Shown: positions 25,451-34,937 of the stretch, piece after piece
Position numbering within the stretch: the stretch's first letter is position 1
Layout of the letters: the number at the start of each line of letters is the position of its first letter
Source of the DNA: Pseudomonadota bacterium
GTDB lineage: Bacteria; Desulfobacterota; Desulfobulbia; Desulfobulbales; JAHJIY01
Assembly: GCA_018823175.1 (NCBI GenBank)
Contig: JAHJIY010000016.1
Location: 1-59,720, forward strand
Reading direction: 5' to 3'
DNA length: 59,720 nt
Made by a program: the position numbers and the translations under genes
Notes under the pieces: model-generated
What the model saw: only the letters and a program-made list of their open reading frames with translations
Told to the model about the DNA's origin: nothing
The model's database searches: none

Positions 25451-26401
25451 ATGAAAAAAGCTCTGATATGCGGCATAGGCGGACAAGACGGGGCCTATCT
25501 GACAAAGTTTTTACTTGCCAAGGGCTATGAAGTTTACGGCACTTCCCGGGACGCCGAAATGGCTACTTTTTCCAATCTGACCAGGTTGGGTCTTCTCGCT
25601 CAGGTCAAAACATTGTCAATGGCAGTCAATGATTTCAGGAGTGTTTTGCATGTCATGAAAAAAGTTGCGCCGGACGAGGTTTACAATCTGTCAGGTCAGA
25701 GTTCGGTCGGCCTTTCTTTTGAGCAACCGGTTGAGACCATGGAGAGTATCAGTGGCGGGACCTTGAATCTTCTTGAGGCAATTAAGTTTCTTGGTGCCGA
25801 CATAAAACTTTACAACGCCGGCTCCAGCGAATGTTTTGGTGATACCGGTGAAAAAAAGGCCACGGAAAAAACCCCTTTTCATCCGTGCAGTCCCTATGCG
25901 GTAGCCAAAAGTGCCGCCCATTGGCAGATCGCCAATTACCGGGAAGCGTACGGGATGTTTGCCTGCACCGGGATTATGTTCAACCATGAATCATGTCTGC
26001 GGCCGTCCCGATTTGTCACCAGGAAAATCGTTGAGAAGGCAATTTTAATTGCCAATGGATCAAAGGATAAATTGCGGATCGGCAATACCGGGATTATCAG
26101 GGATTGGGGCTGGGCCCCGGAATACGTTGAGGCAATGTGGCTGATGCTGCAATCGGATGTTCCTAAAGATTATGTCGTCGGCACCGGCAAGAGTATAAGC
26201 TTAAAGGAGTTTATTGATCTGGCATTTAAGGAAGTTGGGTTGAACTGGCGGGATCATACCGAAACCGACACCTCATTGTTTCGACCAAATGATCATCTCC
26301 GGAGCTGCTCTGATCCGGAAAAAATATTTACCAAGCTGGGCTGGAAAGCCAAGTACTCAAATGAGGATGTCGTACGTCTTCTGATCAAAAATACTATTTG
26401 A
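25451..26401 (+). CDS. gmd: GDP-mannose 4,6-dehydratase-like enzyme
   Basis: 316 aa extended short-chain dehydrogenase. GIGGQDGAYLTKFLL is the cofactor loop of GMDs, SGQSSVGLSFEQP and RDWGWAPEYVEAMWLMLQ are strongly GMD-like, and the catalytic residues lie in GSSECFG and SPYAVAK. It would give GDP-4-keto-6-deoxymannose. No reductase (rmd/fcl) or perosamine synthase of its own follows, so the product must be used by an enzyme elsewhere or by the aminotransferase at 8426. It has no clear Shine-Dalgarno and is set off by a 236-bp gap from the operon upstream. Confidence 0.87.
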   Translation: MKKALICGIGGQDGAYLTKFLLAKGYEVYGTSRDAEMATFSNLTRLGLLAQVKTLSMAVNDFRSVLHVMKKVAPDEVYNLSGQSSVGLSFEQPVETMESISGGTLNLLEAIKFLGADIKLYNAGSSECFGDTGEKKATEKTPFHPCSPYAVAKSAAHWQIANYREAYGMFACTGIMFNHESCLRPSRFVTRKIVEKAILIANGSKDKLRIGNTGIIRDWGWAPEYVEAMWLMLQSDVPKDYVVGTGKSISLKEFIDLAFKEVGLNWRDHTETDTSLFRPNDHLRSCSDPEKIFTKLGWKAKYSNEDVVRLLIKNTI

Positions 26402-26495
26402 TTCGGCTAAACTAGGAACTTGCTTTGTTTTTCTCCGATCGATGATTTGAGTTGTTGACTTCCCGGATAAGTAACTTGTGACGGAGTGTTGATGT

Positions 26496-27464
26496 CTAGC
26501 GGCAGTAGTAGCGCCAAGCCGTTTCAATTATCTGGTCCAGTTCCGTAAATTCAGGCTGCCAGTTTAGTCTTTGTTTTAGTTTGTCGCTGTTGGCGACCAG
26601 TATGGCCGGGTCTCCTTCTCGTCTTGCCTTGATCTCGTATTCCACTTTTTTTCCTGTAACCCTTTCAACCGCAGCGATTACCTCCAGGATGGAAAAGCCG
26701 TTGCCGTTGCCGATGTTGAAGCAATCACTCTGGCCGCCGTTTTGCAGGTAAGTAAGGGCGGACAGGTGCGCCTGGCAGATATCGTTTACGTGGATATAGT
26801 CCCGGATACATGTGCCATCTGGCGTTGGATAGTCATTTCCGAATATATTTAATTTGTTATTATCTTTACCGTTTAGAGATTGGAGAATGTTGGGGATCAA
26901 ATGTGTTTCCGGATCATGATCTTCGCCGATCTGGCCGGCAGGTTCGGCGCCGGCCGCGTTAAAATAGCGGAAGATCACGCTGCGAATCTTGTGGGCAATT
27001 TCAAAATCCTTCAATATCCGTTCCGCCATCCACTTTGAAGCTCCGTAGGGTGTGGCAGGATTGACCGTCGTTTCTTCGGTGATGGTCGTGGTCTCCGGTG
27101 AACCATAAACCGCGGCGGTTGAGGAGAAGATGAATTTGTCCACCCCGTGGCGGGCCATGGCGCTCAGAAGATTGAGGGTGCCGGTTACATTGTTTTCATA
27201 GTATTTACCCGGCTGGGTGATGGAGTCACTAACGATTGCAAGGGCCGAGAAATGCATGACCGCGTCAAACGGTTCTTGATTCAGGCAGGTGTCTATTGCC
27301 GCTTGGTCGAGCAGGTCGCCGCAGATCAGCTTTCCCCATCGGACATTTTTTTTGAAACCGGTGGAGAGGTTGTCAAAGACCGTTACCGCGAAACCGTTTT
27401 CGGCCAGTATTTTGCACATATGGGCGCCAATATATCCGGCGCCGCCACAGACCAGTATTCTCAT
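26496..27464 (-). CDS. galE: UDP-glucose 4-epimerase
   Basis: 322 aa. VCGGAGYIGAHM at the N-terminus binds NAD; the catalytic set is in SSTAAVYG and YGASKWMAE; FRYFNAAGA and GTCIRDYIHVNDI are GalE hallmarks. Interconverts UDP-glucose and UDP-galactose for surface glycans. It runs opposite to the main locus, converging on gmd and diverging from trmJ. Confidence 0.96.
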   Translation of the reverse strand: MRILVCGGAGYIGAHMCKILAENGFAVTVFDNLSTGFKKNVRWGKLICGDLLDQAAIDTCLNQEPFDAVMHFSALAIVSDSITQPGKYYENNVTGTLNLLSAMARHGVDKFIFSSTAAVYGSPETTTITEETTVNPATPYGASKWMAERILKDFEIAHKIRSVIFRYFNAAGAEPAGQIGEDHDPETHLIPNILQSLNGKDNNKLNIFGNDYPTPDGTCIRDYIHVNDICQAHLSALTYLQNGGQSDCFNIGNGNGFSILEVIAAVERVTGKKVEYEIKARREGDPAILVANSDKLKQRLNWQPEFTELDQIIETAWRYYCR

Positions 27465-27605
27465 GTTTTGCCCGGGTGGTTTTTTATCATGCGTGTATTT
27501 TAAAATGTTGAGTATATTGTGGCCTGATTATTTTGCATACTCTTTTTATACTAAACCTTTGGTGATTTTTTTGAACATGGTTTCCTGGACCTTTGCTGAT
27601 TGAAC

Positions 27606-28352
27606 ATGGCAATCGTAACGGTCTGTATAATTCTGGTCGAGCCTGAAGGGCAATTGAATATTGGCTCGGTCTGTCGGTCGATGATGAATTTCGGGTTTGC
27701 CGATTTAAGGCTGGTCAATCCCCAGACCGATTATCTGGCCGCTGCTGCCCGGAACATGGCGGTGAATGCCGGATCAATTCTCGAGCAGGCCACTTTATTT
27801 CAAGATCTTGCGTCCGCGGTGGCGGATTGTAGTCTGGCAATCGGTGCGACCCGTAGATTTGGCAAGTATCGGGATGAATTCTGGGCGCCGGAACAGGCGG
27901 CCGAACATATTCTTTCTCTGCCGGCAGACAAACCGGTGGCCTTGGTTTTTGGCCGGGAGAGCAGCGGACTTACGACCCGTGAACTGGATCTGTGTCAGAG
28001 GTTGATCTTTATCCCGGTAAGCGATGAATTACCTTCGCTTAATCTGGCCCAGGCCGTCAGTTTGTGTCTATATGAAATCTTTAAAAATAGTCGGCAGGGT
28101 GACTCCGCTGGTTTGGGGCAGAGTCGTGAACTTGCCTCGGGTAAATCTCTGGAGCAGATGTTTCAGCAGATGCGACATACTTTGCTTGATCTGGGATTTC
28201 TGGATCGGAATAACCCCGATCATATCATGCGTGCTTTCCGGCGAATTTTCGGCCGGGCTGAACTTGATGAGTGGGAGGTGAGTATCTTAAGGGGATTGTG
28301 GAGCGATATCGAGCGATTGGTTCAGGACGTGTCTGATCAAAAGGGAGATTAA
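27606..28352 (+). CDS. trmJ: tRNA (cytidine/uridine-2'-O-)-methyltransferase TrmJ
   Basis: 248 aa SPOUT methyltransferase. LVEPEGQLNIGSVCRSMMNFG, split here as LVEPEGQLNIGS and CRSMMNFG, LVFGRESSGLT and PSLNLAQAVSLCLYE are the three knot motifs. It methylates position 32 in the anticodon loop of some tRNAs. ATG 27606 is preferred over TTG 27600. Its last 4 bp overlap the end of the convergent glycosyltransferase gene. Confidence 0.92.
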   Translation: MAIVTVCIILVEPEGQLNIGSVCRSMMNFGFADLRLVNPQTDYLAAAARNMAVNAGSILEQATLFQDLASAVADCSLAIGATRRFGKYRDEFWAPEQAAEHILSLPADKPVALVFGRESSGLTTRELDLCQRLIFIPVSDELPSLNLAQAVSLCLYEIFKNSRQGDSAGLGQSRELASGKSLEQMFQQMRHTLLDLGFLDRNNPDHIMRAFRRIFGRAELDEWEVSILRGLWSDIERLVQDVSDQKGD

Positions 28353-29206
28353 TCTTCCGTCCGGTCGTTACGCATCTGGGTAATTTGTTCGGAGACCATG
28401 CCCATCATGAAGATGATTACAGAGGTGGTCAACAGCAGGGCGGACATGTTGGTGAAACGGCTAAATTTGAAGAACGTATACAGGTAATAACCTAGACCGG
28501 TGTAGAAAAAGAAAAGGCTGATCGGCAGAAAAACTCGAAGCGGTGAGAACAGGGTGGCGATCCTGGTAATGATCAGCAGGAAGCGGACCCCATCCTGAAT
28601 GAGTTTGATTTTACTTTTCCCTTGTCGGGCCTTAGTTTGGATCGGGACGTATTTAATGCTGCGCCCGCTCCGCAGGTATGACATGGTCAGGGTGGTTGGG
28701 TAGGAGAAAGAATTGGGCAGCAGATAGATGAATTTTTTCGCGGTGGCTTTTCTGACCAGGCGAAAGCCGGAAGTAAGGTCTTCAATCTTGAATTTTGTAA
28801 TGTAAGAGGCCAGACGGTTATAAATGAAGTTGGCCAGGTCCCGGTGCAGCGAGGTATTTGATCCCTTGCTCCTGGCGCCGATCACCATGTCGTAATGGTC
28901 TTTGTGTGAGAGCAGGGCGTTGATCTCGGCTGGATTGTGCTGGCCGTCGGCATCCATCATGACAATCCAGTCGCCGTTTGCGTAACGGAGTCCGGTTTTT
29001 ATCGCAGCGCCGTTGCCGATATTGTAAGGATGCTGCCAGACATTGGCCCCGGCCTCTTTGGCAATTTTTGCGGTATCGTCAGTAGAACCGTCGTCAACCA
29101 CCAGAACTTCAAATCCCGGATGCAGTTTTTTTATGGCCTTGACCGTTTCGCCGATGCTCTGTTCTTCATTATAGGCGGGAAGTAGTATGGTTATATTGTC
29201 GGGCAT
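28349..29206 (-). CDS. DPM1/GtrB-type GT2 glycosyltransferase with C-terminal membrane segments
   Basis: 285 aa. Catalytic domain residues 1-210 with ILLPAYNEEQSIGETV, VVDDGSTDDT, the DxD-containing MMDADGQHNP and a QGKSKI motif; two membrane helices follow (about 225-250 and 255-275). Such enzymes charge polyprenyl phosphate with a sugar at the cytoplasmic face. The ATG lies 8 nt from a 7-bp tandem array and has no ribosome-binding site. Confidence 0.9.
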   Translation of the reverse strand: MPDNITILLPAYNEEQSIGETVKAIKKLHPGFEVLVVDDGSTDDTAKIAKEAGANVWQHPYNIGNGAAIKTGLRYANGDWIVMMDADGQHNPAEINALLSHKDHYDMVIGARSKGSNTSLHRDLANFIYNRLASYITKFKIEDLTSGFRLVRKATAKKFIYLLPNSFSYPTTLTMSYLRSGRSIKYVPIQTKARQGKSKIKLIQDGVRFLLIITRIATLFSPLRVFLPISLFFFYTGLGYYLYTFFKFSRFTNMSALLLTTSVIIFMMGMVSEQITQMRNDRTED

Positions 29207-29214
29207 AGATAATT

Positions 29215-29242
29215 AAAAGTGAAAAGTGAAAAGTGAAAAGTG
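29215..29242. repeat. Heptanucleotide tandem repeat, four AAAAGTG units
   Basis: Four perfect 7-bp units. Read on the minus strand (CACTTTT) the array ends 8 nt before the ATG of the glycosyltransferase at 28349-29206, the same position relative to the start as the TTCAACC array at 4067-4171. Confidence 0.9.
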
Positions 29243-29396
29243 GGAAACTCGGAAGATATTTGAATAGTTCGCCACTTTTTACTCGGAATTTATCTCCCTC
29301 GTGAGGGAATTGCACTGAGTTCTTTTTAGATTTTTAAAACTTTTACTTTTAATTCCCGGCTCTGCCGGCTTTGGGGTAGGTTGGTGTGATTTTGAA

Positions 29397-29470
29397 TGGC
29401 TGGGGGACAGGGATTCGAACCCCAATAGGCAGAGTCAGAGTCTGCTGTCTTACCATTAGACCATCCCCCA
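29397..29470 (-). tRNA. tRNA-Gln (anticodon CTG)
   Basis: Reads on the minus strand as acceptor TGGGGGA, D-arm GTCTAATGGTAAGAC, anticodon stem GCAGA/TCTGC around loop CTCTGAC (anticodon CTG), T-arm GGGTTCGAATCCC, acceptor TCCCCCA, G, and an encoded CCA. All four stems pair. Confidence 0.96.
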
Positions 29471-29540
29471 GCACCGTAAAACTTGATGTGGCTGTACTAT
29501 TTAGAAAAATATGCCTTCTCTGTCAAGAAGTTTTATCGTC

Positions 29541-30350
29541 TTAAGAAATTACAAAGCCGGCATAGCCCACCACCTGGCTGGTGTCGCCACTGGTATCGCC
29601 GGAATCAGTGTAGCGGACAAGTTCTGATTTTTTTGCGCCAAGCGCGATGGCGGCCGCAAGGACGATCGTGGTCGGCATGATTCCGCACATCGAGATTCTT
29701 TGGTCAAGGACGGTCTCGTACAGGCCTTGCGGATCAAGTTTCTCAATCTGTTTGAGGGCAAAAGCATCTTTGATTGTCGCCTCATTCCGGGATTCAAAGT
29801 GGGTCATGTCAGTGCTGGCCACCAGCAGGACCGGTTTGTGGAACGCCTGGATTGCTGCCGCGATTGCCCGGCCTACTTCCAGACAATCATCATAAGAAAT
29901 CCGGGAGACAACCAGCGGTACAATGGACAGATTCTTCTGGAAGAACTGCAGAAAGGGGACCTGGACCTCCAGGGAATGCTCCGGGCGATGGGCCAGATCA
30001 TCCGCTTGGATGAGGTCGGAGTTTTTAAGGATCAGATCGGCCAGCTCATGGTTGATCGGAACCTCGCCCATCGGCATGTCCCAGATTCCGTCAGCCATCA
30101 AGGCCAGGGTGGGTCCGTAGCCATGGTGATTAGGGCCGAGAATAATGACGTTTTCAGGGATCCGAACCCTGGCAAAGGTTTCACCAGCCACCGCGCCGGA
30201 ATAAACATAGCCGGCGTGGGGCGAGACTACGGCCAGGGCTTGCACTTTATCCTGTTCGGGTAGAGAGGGGATCAGGTTTTCAAGAATACTTGTGAGTGAG
30301 GAGCGATCTCCCGGGTAAAACTGGTTGGCAACCGCAGGTGTTCGTCTCAT
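29541..30350 (-). CDS. amrB: AmmeMemoRadiSam system protein B (Memo family)
   Basis: 269 aa. Memo-fold residues are visible: SPHAGYVYSG (His), LGPNHHGYG (two His), RPEHSLEVQVPFLQ and STDMTHFE. Memo-type proteins are related to extradiol dioxygenases and occur with an AMMECR1-domain protein (A) and a radical SAM enzyme; neither partner is in this window. Biochemical role unproven. GAGGAAAAG precedes the ATG. It lies 45 bp downstream of cysS in the same direction. The C-terminus contains a small in-frame duplication (SGDT twice). Confidence 0.92.
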   Translation of the reverse strand: MRRTPAVANQFYPGDRSSLTSILENLIPSLPEQDKVQALAVVSPHAGYVYSGAVAGETFARVRIPENVIILGPNHHGYGPTLALMADGIWDMPMGEVPINHELADLILKNSDLIQADDLAHRPEHSLEVQVPFLQFFQKNLSIVPLVVSRISYDDCLEVGRAIAAAIQAFHKPVLLVASTDMTHFESRNEATIKDAFALKQIEKLDPQGLYETVLDQRISMCGIMPTTIVLAAAIALGAKKSELVRYTDSGDTSGDTSQVVGYAGFVIS

Positions 30351-30395
30351 TATCTTTTCCTCTTTTGCCTAAGAGTATCTTGTGCTGGGACCCTG

Positions 30396-31859
30396 TTAAG
30401 TTTTAACGAGCCAGGTTGTGCCTTCCGGGCCGTCTTTTAATTCGATGTTTTTTGTCAGTAGCTGGTCTCTGATCTCATCTGACCTGCCCCAGTTTTTCTG
30501 CTCGCGGGCTTCTGTCCGTTCCTTGATTAATTTTTCAATTTCCTGATGATCAATGTCAAGGGTGGCGAGCACTTTTTCCTGTTTTTTTGCAAGATAGGTC
30601 GCCGGGTCTTTGCGTAAAAGACCGGTGATGTCGGTAAGCTCACGTAATATGGCCGTGTGGTGACGCAGTAAGTTTACATCTTCAGCCGTTGGATTATCGG
30701 GGAGAGATTGTCTGATTCTGTTGAGATCCTTGATCGTTTCAAAGATATGGCCCAATGCCTGGGCGGTATTGAAATCATTGTCCATCGCTTCTTGGAAGCG
30801 AACTTTTAATGAATTTAATTTTTCTTGATCCTTTGCCGAAATTATGGCGGCCTGATCATTTGCGCCTAACGGCATTTTGTCAATTTCTGCCAGACAGTTA
30901 TAGAGCCGGTCCAGTCCGGTTGTGGCGTCCTGCATGGCCGTGTCGGAATAATCAAGCGGATTGCGGTAATGGGTGGAAAAGACAAATAAGCGCAGGGCCT
31001 CGGATTCGTATTTTTCAAGAACTTCCCGGATGGTCAGAAAATTACCCAGGGATTTGGACATTTTCTCGTCGCTGATTGTTACAAAACCGTGATGGATCCA
31101 GTTTCGGGCAAAGGTCTGACCGGTGGCCCCTTCGCTCTGCGCGATCTCATTCTCGTGGTGGGGGAAGATCAGGTCTTTGCCGCCGCCGTGGATGTCAAAG
31201 GTGTTGCCCAGGAATTTGCGGCTCATGGCCGAGCATTCAATGTGCCAGCCGGGACGTCCCGGACCCCATGGGCTTTCCCAGGTTGGTTCGCCGGGTTTAC
31301 TGCCTTTCCACAGGGCAAAATCCATGGGATTGGTTTTGGCTTCATTCACTGAAATACGGGCACCGGCCAGCATATCGTCAAGGCTGCGACCGGATAGTCG
31401 ACCGTAGTTGTCGAACCGGTCCACCCGGTAATAGACATCGTTGCCGGTCTGATAGGCCAGATCCTTGTCGATCAGTTCCTTGATCATGGCAATAATTTCG
31501 TCAACATGCTCGGTGGCTTTGGGCTCTAGGGTTGGCGGGTCGATATCCAGCGCCTGCATGTCTTCGTGAAATTTTTCGATAAAGCGGCTGGAAAGTTCTT
31601 CGCAGGTGGTGTTTTGTTCCTGGGCCCTTTTGATGATTTTGTCGTCTATATCCGTGAAGTTGCGGATATAGGTCACCTGGTAGCCTCGGTAACGCAGATA
31701 ACGGACGATCATGTCAAAAACCAACGCTGAACGGGCATGCCCGATATGGCAATAGTCATAGGCGGTTATGCCGCAGACGTAGAGTTTGATCTGTTTCTTT
31801 TCAATAGTCTCCAGCGGAATTTTTTTGCCGCCTTTGGTGTTATATATTGATACGCTCAT
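30396..31859 (-). CDS. cysS: Cysteinyl-tRNA synthetase
   Basis: 487 aa class I synthetase. [12 protein letters not shown] gives the HIGH motif and [11 protein letters not shown] the KMSKS loop; zinc ligands include the Cys in [10 protein letters not shown], the Cys in WHIECSAM, and His/Glu in FPHHENE. Charges tRNA-Cys. Its direction and close spacing to the Memo gene indicate co-transcription. Confidence 0.98.
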   Translation of the reverse strand: MSVSIYNTKGGKKIPLETIEKKQIKLYVCGITAYDYCHIGHARSALVFDMIVRYLRYRGYQVTYIRNFTDIDDKIIKRAQEQNTTCEELSSRFIEKFHEDMQALDIDPPTLEPKATEHVDEIIAMIKELIDKDLAYQTGNDVYYRVDRFDNYGRLSGRSLDDMLAGARISVNEAKTNPMDFALWKGSKPGEPTWESPWGPGRPGWHIECSAMSRKFLGNTFDIHGGGKDLIFPHHENEIAQSEGATGQTFARNWIHHGFVTISDEKMSKSLGNFLTIREVLEKYESEALRLFVFSTHYRNPLDYSDTAMQDATTGLDRLYNCLAEIDKMPLGANDQAAIISAKDQEKLNSLKVRFQEAMDNDFNTAQALGHIFETIKDLNRIRQSLPDNPTAEDVNLLRHHTAILRELTDITGLLRKDPATYLAKKQEKVLATLDIDHQEIEKLIKERTEAREQKNWGRSDEIRDQLLTKNIELKDGPEGTTWLVKT

Positions 31860-32106
31860 GATTAAATCCGCTGATGATGAGTGGAAAATGTTATTTTAAA
31901 ATGTTGATATTCTTCTGGTCGGTAGATCGGTCTCTTTTTAGTTCCCCTGATGCGAGAGGAAATCCATGCTATGTTCTTTTACTATGCAATCACTCTTTGG
32001 TCTTTCAGAAAAATATATGTTATATACTCGTTTCGGCGGCAGTCGGCAACCTGTTGCTGGTTGATTTTGAAGATCCATTAAATTAGAATTTTGTCGGGGA
32101 TAGTAT

Positions 32107-32568
32107 ATGCAAACAGGGGTGATTGACAAGAGAACTCTGGCCAACGGGACGGTTTTGTCGGTAATCGATAATTCTCGAAAAATTGCCGGTGACCGGTGGC
32201 TGGTAGAGATCAATTGTTTGGCGGAAATTTTGTTGAGTGAGGACCTGGTCTCTGGCGGACGTGAAAGAAATCCGGATCTTGATGATCGGATAATGAACAA
32301 AATGGCAGGAAAGCTTGTTTTCTCATTGGATAAAAAAAGATACTTTGTGGCTGATAATGAAAAGCAGGATGTCATGAATGTGCTGGTGTCACAAATTTTT
32401 GATAATATTCTTTCATATCTGGGTAATCCTGCTTTTCCCCGGAAACTTTTTGATCGACGATATGATGAGTTGCGGACAATTTGTTTGCTGGAGCAAAACC
32501 AGTCGGAGAGGGTTGAGGTTGAAGAGGAAGAGGGACCGGCTGATTTTTCCGCCTGTTTTAAGGACTGA
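32107..32568 (+). CDS. Conserved-looking hypothetical protein
   Basis: 153 aa, no family recognised. Charged, soluble, no signal peptide. The body (VIDKRTLANGTVLSVIDNS; GDRWLVEINCLAEI) reads like a small beta-rich domain, followed by a helical segment and an acidic tail (VEVEEEEGPADF). ATG 32107 is preceded by GGGGATAG. It lies alone between divergent cysS and serA; a strong serA promoter follows it. Confidence 0.7.
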   Translation: MQTGVIDKRTLANGTVLSVIDNSRKIAGDRWLVEINCLAEILLSEDLVSGGRERNPDLDDRIMNKMAGKLVFSLDKKRYFVADNEKQDVMNVLVSQIFDNILSYLGNPAFPRKLFDRRYDELRTICLLEQNQSERVEVEEEEGPADFSACFKD

Positions 32569-32575
32569 TTTGTTC

Positions 32576-32604
32576 TTGACAAACACCCTGCTTGGAATCA
32601 TATT
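32576..32604 (+). promoter_or_regulatory. Candidate sigma-70 promoter for serA
   Basis: TTGACA at 32576-32581, 17-bp spacer, CATATT at 32599-32604. The transcript would have a leader of about 95 nt before the serA ATG. Confidence 0.6.
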
Positions 32605-32706
32605 CGCTTTTTTGTATTTTTGTTTTATTTTCTTAAAGAATACAGGGAAATATTATTTTGATATTTTGTTGTTTTATAACGAGCACTTAAGGAGAGAAGT
32701 GAATTA

Positions 32707-34305
32707 ATGAAGGTACTTATCAGTGATAATTTAGCACCGGTGGGAGCGCAGATCCTTAAAGATGCAGGTCTGGAAGTTGACATTATTACCGGCCTGGCTC
32801 CGGAGGAGTTAAAAAAGATAATTCCGGAATATGATGGGTTGGTTATTCGCAGCGCCACCAAGGTGACAGCCGAAATCATTGAAGCTGCTCGCAAATTGAA
32901 GGTTGTAGGGCGAGCCGGGATCGGTCTTGACAATGTTGATATTCCTGCCGCCAGCAATCGTGGCATTATCGTCATGAACGCGCCGGACGGAAATGCTACG
33001 ACCGCTGCCGAACATGCGTTGTCCATGATGATGTCTCTTACTCGCAACATTCCGCAGGCTACGGCTTCGATGAAGGAAGGAAAGTGGGAAAAAAAGAAGT
33101 TTTCCGGTCGGGAAGTAACCGGTAAAACCTTGGGCATTATCGGGATTGGCCGGATCGGTAGTATTCTGGCGGACCGGGCCCAGGGCTTGCATATGAAGGT
33201 AATCGCCTTTGATCCGCATATGCCAAAAGACCTGGTTGACAAGCTCGGAGTTGAGTTGGTCAGCGTTGAGGAACTTTGCAAGCGCTCCGACTATATATCC
33301 ATCCATGTGCCATTTACTAAGGAAACCAAACATATTGTTTCTACGGCCGAATTCAAGGCCATGAAAAAAGGCGCGATGTTAATTGACTGCGCTCGGGGTG
33401 GGGTCGTGGATGAAGAGGCACTTTATGAGGCGTTGAAGAATGGCGAGATCTCCGGCGCTGCCTTGGATGTTTTTGCAAACGAGCCTACTACCAAGGAAAA
33501 TTGCCCATTGCTTGGTCTGGATAATTTTATCTGCACCCCTCATCTGGGAGCTTCTACTTCAGAGGCCCAGGAGAATGTGGCGGTGGCCATTGCCGAGCAG
33601 ATGTCCGCCTATCTGTTGAATAAGACGGTCACCAATGCCGTTAACGTACCTTCGGTCAGTGCGGAGGTTCTTTCCAAGGTCGGACCTTACATTACTCTTG
33701 CTGAAATGCTTGGTTCCCTGCATATGCAGATCGCTAAAGGCGGGGTTGAGGAGATAACGGTCGAATATATCGGTGATCTGGCGGAAATGACGACCAGTCC
33801 TATTACTGTTGCATTGTTGAAAGGACTGTTCACTCCGATTTTAATGGACGCGGTAAATTATGTTAATGCGCCGATTATTGCCAAAGAAAGGGGGATCAGG
33901 GTTGTTGAGTCCAAGACCAGTCACTCCGATGATTTTACTAACCTTATTTCAATCAAGGTAAAGACCAGCGAAGGCGAGAATGTTCTGGCCGGTACGGTAT
34001 TTGGTAAAAATGAACCAAGATTGGTCCGGATTAACACCTTCCGTCTCGAGGCCCTTCCTTCCGGTTCGATGCTTTTTGTTTTCAATAAGGACGTGCCCGG
34101 AGTTATCGGCGCTCTTGGTACTACCCTCGGGAATCTTGGGGTCAATATTTCCAAGATGACGGTGGGCGTAGAGGCCGAGCAGGGAAGGAATATTATCCTG
34201 CTCAATACCAATACCCTTTTGACAAAAGAGATGTTGGCCAAGGTCTGTGATCTTCCCAATATTGATGATGCTATGGTTCTCGAACTTCCTCTCATGAAAG
34301 AATGA
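32707..34305 (+). CDS. serA: D-3-phosphoglycerate dehydrogenase
   Basis: 532 aa, the long type with an ASB domain and a C-terminal ACT domain (PGVIGALGTTLGNLGVNI). VGRAGIGLDNVD and GIIGIGRIGS bind substrate and NAD; the catalytic Arg, Glu and His lie in DCARGGVVDE, FANEP and TPHLGAST. First step of serine biosynthesis. AAGGAGAGAAG precedes the ATG. Confidence 0.98.
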   Translation: MKVLISDNLAPVGAQILKDAGLEVDIITGLAPEELKKIIPEYDGLVIRSATKVTAEIIEAARKLKVVGRAGIGLDNVDIPAASNRGIIVMNAPDGNATTAAEHALSMMMSLTRNIPQATASMKEGKWEKKKFSGREVTGKTLGIIGIGRIGSILADRAQGLHMKVIAFDPHMPKDLVDKLGVELVSVEELCKRSDYISIHVPFTKETKHIVSTAEFKAMKKGAMLIDCARGGVVDEEALYEALKNGEISGAALDVFANEPTTKENCPLLGLDNFICTPHLGASTSEAQENVAVAIAEQMSAYLLNKTVTNAVNVPSVSAEVLSKVGPYITLAEMLGSLHMQIAKGGVEEITVEYIGDLAEMTTSPITVALLKGLFTPILMDAVNYVNAPIIAKERGIRVVESKTSHSDDFTNLISIKVKTSEGENVLAGTVFGKNEPRLVRINTFRLEALPSGSMLFVFNKDVPGVIGALGTTLGNLGVNISKMTVGVEAEQGRNIILLNTNTLLTKEMLAKVCDLPNIDDAMVLELPLMKE

Positions 34306-34353
34306 AATTTAAGTTTATTAGCCTGTGAAAATTATTGAGAAGGAACAGCTGTG

Positions 34354-34668
34354 ATGACCGATGAAAAAAAGCCTCAAAAACCATGTCCTGAGGGGCATGT
34401 CCTGAAAGACGGGAAATGCGTCATGCCTGAGGTGACTTTTGTCTCTTTTGTCATGTCTCTGAATACTTCGGCCTTATTTCATTTTGGAGAAATAGCTGAT
34501 CCGGTTTCCGGTAAAACCTTCCAGGATCTTGTGCTGGTCAAACATACTATCGATACCCTTAATCTGTTGCAGGTTAAGACTAAAGGTAATTTGACCAAAG
34601 ATGAGGCAAATCTTCTGGAAACCGTCTTGTATGATCTCAAGATGCGGTATATAAAAGTTACGGCATAA
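34354..34668 (+). CDS. DUF1844 family protein
   Basis: About 104 aa. The core VTFVSFVMSLNTSALFHFG and LVKHTIDTLNLLQVKTKGNL is typical of DUF1844; function unknown. The ATG at 34354 follows an AAGGAA; GTG 34351 is possible. It sits 48 bp behind serA and before a terminator, so it is probably the last gene of that transcript. Confidence 0.88.
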   Translation: MTDEKKPQKPCPEGHVLKDGKCVMPEVTFVSFVMSLNTSALFHFGEIADPVSGKTFQDLVLVKHTIDTLNLLQVKTKGNLTKDEANLLETVLYDLKMRYIKVTA

Positions 34669-34689
34669 TCTGATCTTTTATGATTTTAT

Positions 34690-34728
34690 CGACCTGGCTA
34701 TCCTCATGGGTAGTCAGGTTTTTTGTTT
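34690..34728 (+). terminator. Rho-independent terminator after the serA-DUF1844 transcript
   Basis: ACCTGGCTATCC pairs with GGGTAGTCAGGT (two wobbles) around a 4-nt loop, followed by TTTTTTGTTT. Confidence 0.8.
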
Positions 34729-34937
34729 GGACCCTCTGAATGTGAGGTCTGCTGAAAAGTAGATCCAGCATTACCTTCAATTATCCGGGGAGTAATCGGG
34801 GCATTAACAGTCTTTTCTGCTTTTCTCTGGCAGAGTTAGAGTTACATGCCGGCATTGCACAGAGGAACTGAATGGTTATGTACTCCTCACGGGTACTTTG
34901 AAAAAAAATCCAGCTCTGCTGGAGTGGGTATTAAATA

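Noticed and set aside
31874..32086. 70-codon plus-strand frame between cysS and the gene at 32107
   Set aside because: No ribosome-binding site and composition unlike a protein; probably non-coding.
31938..32582. 214-codon minus-strand reading frame opposite the hypothetical gene at 32107
   Set aside because: Serine/leucine-rich antisense composition, no ribosome-binding site, overlaps a plus-strand gene with better codon use.
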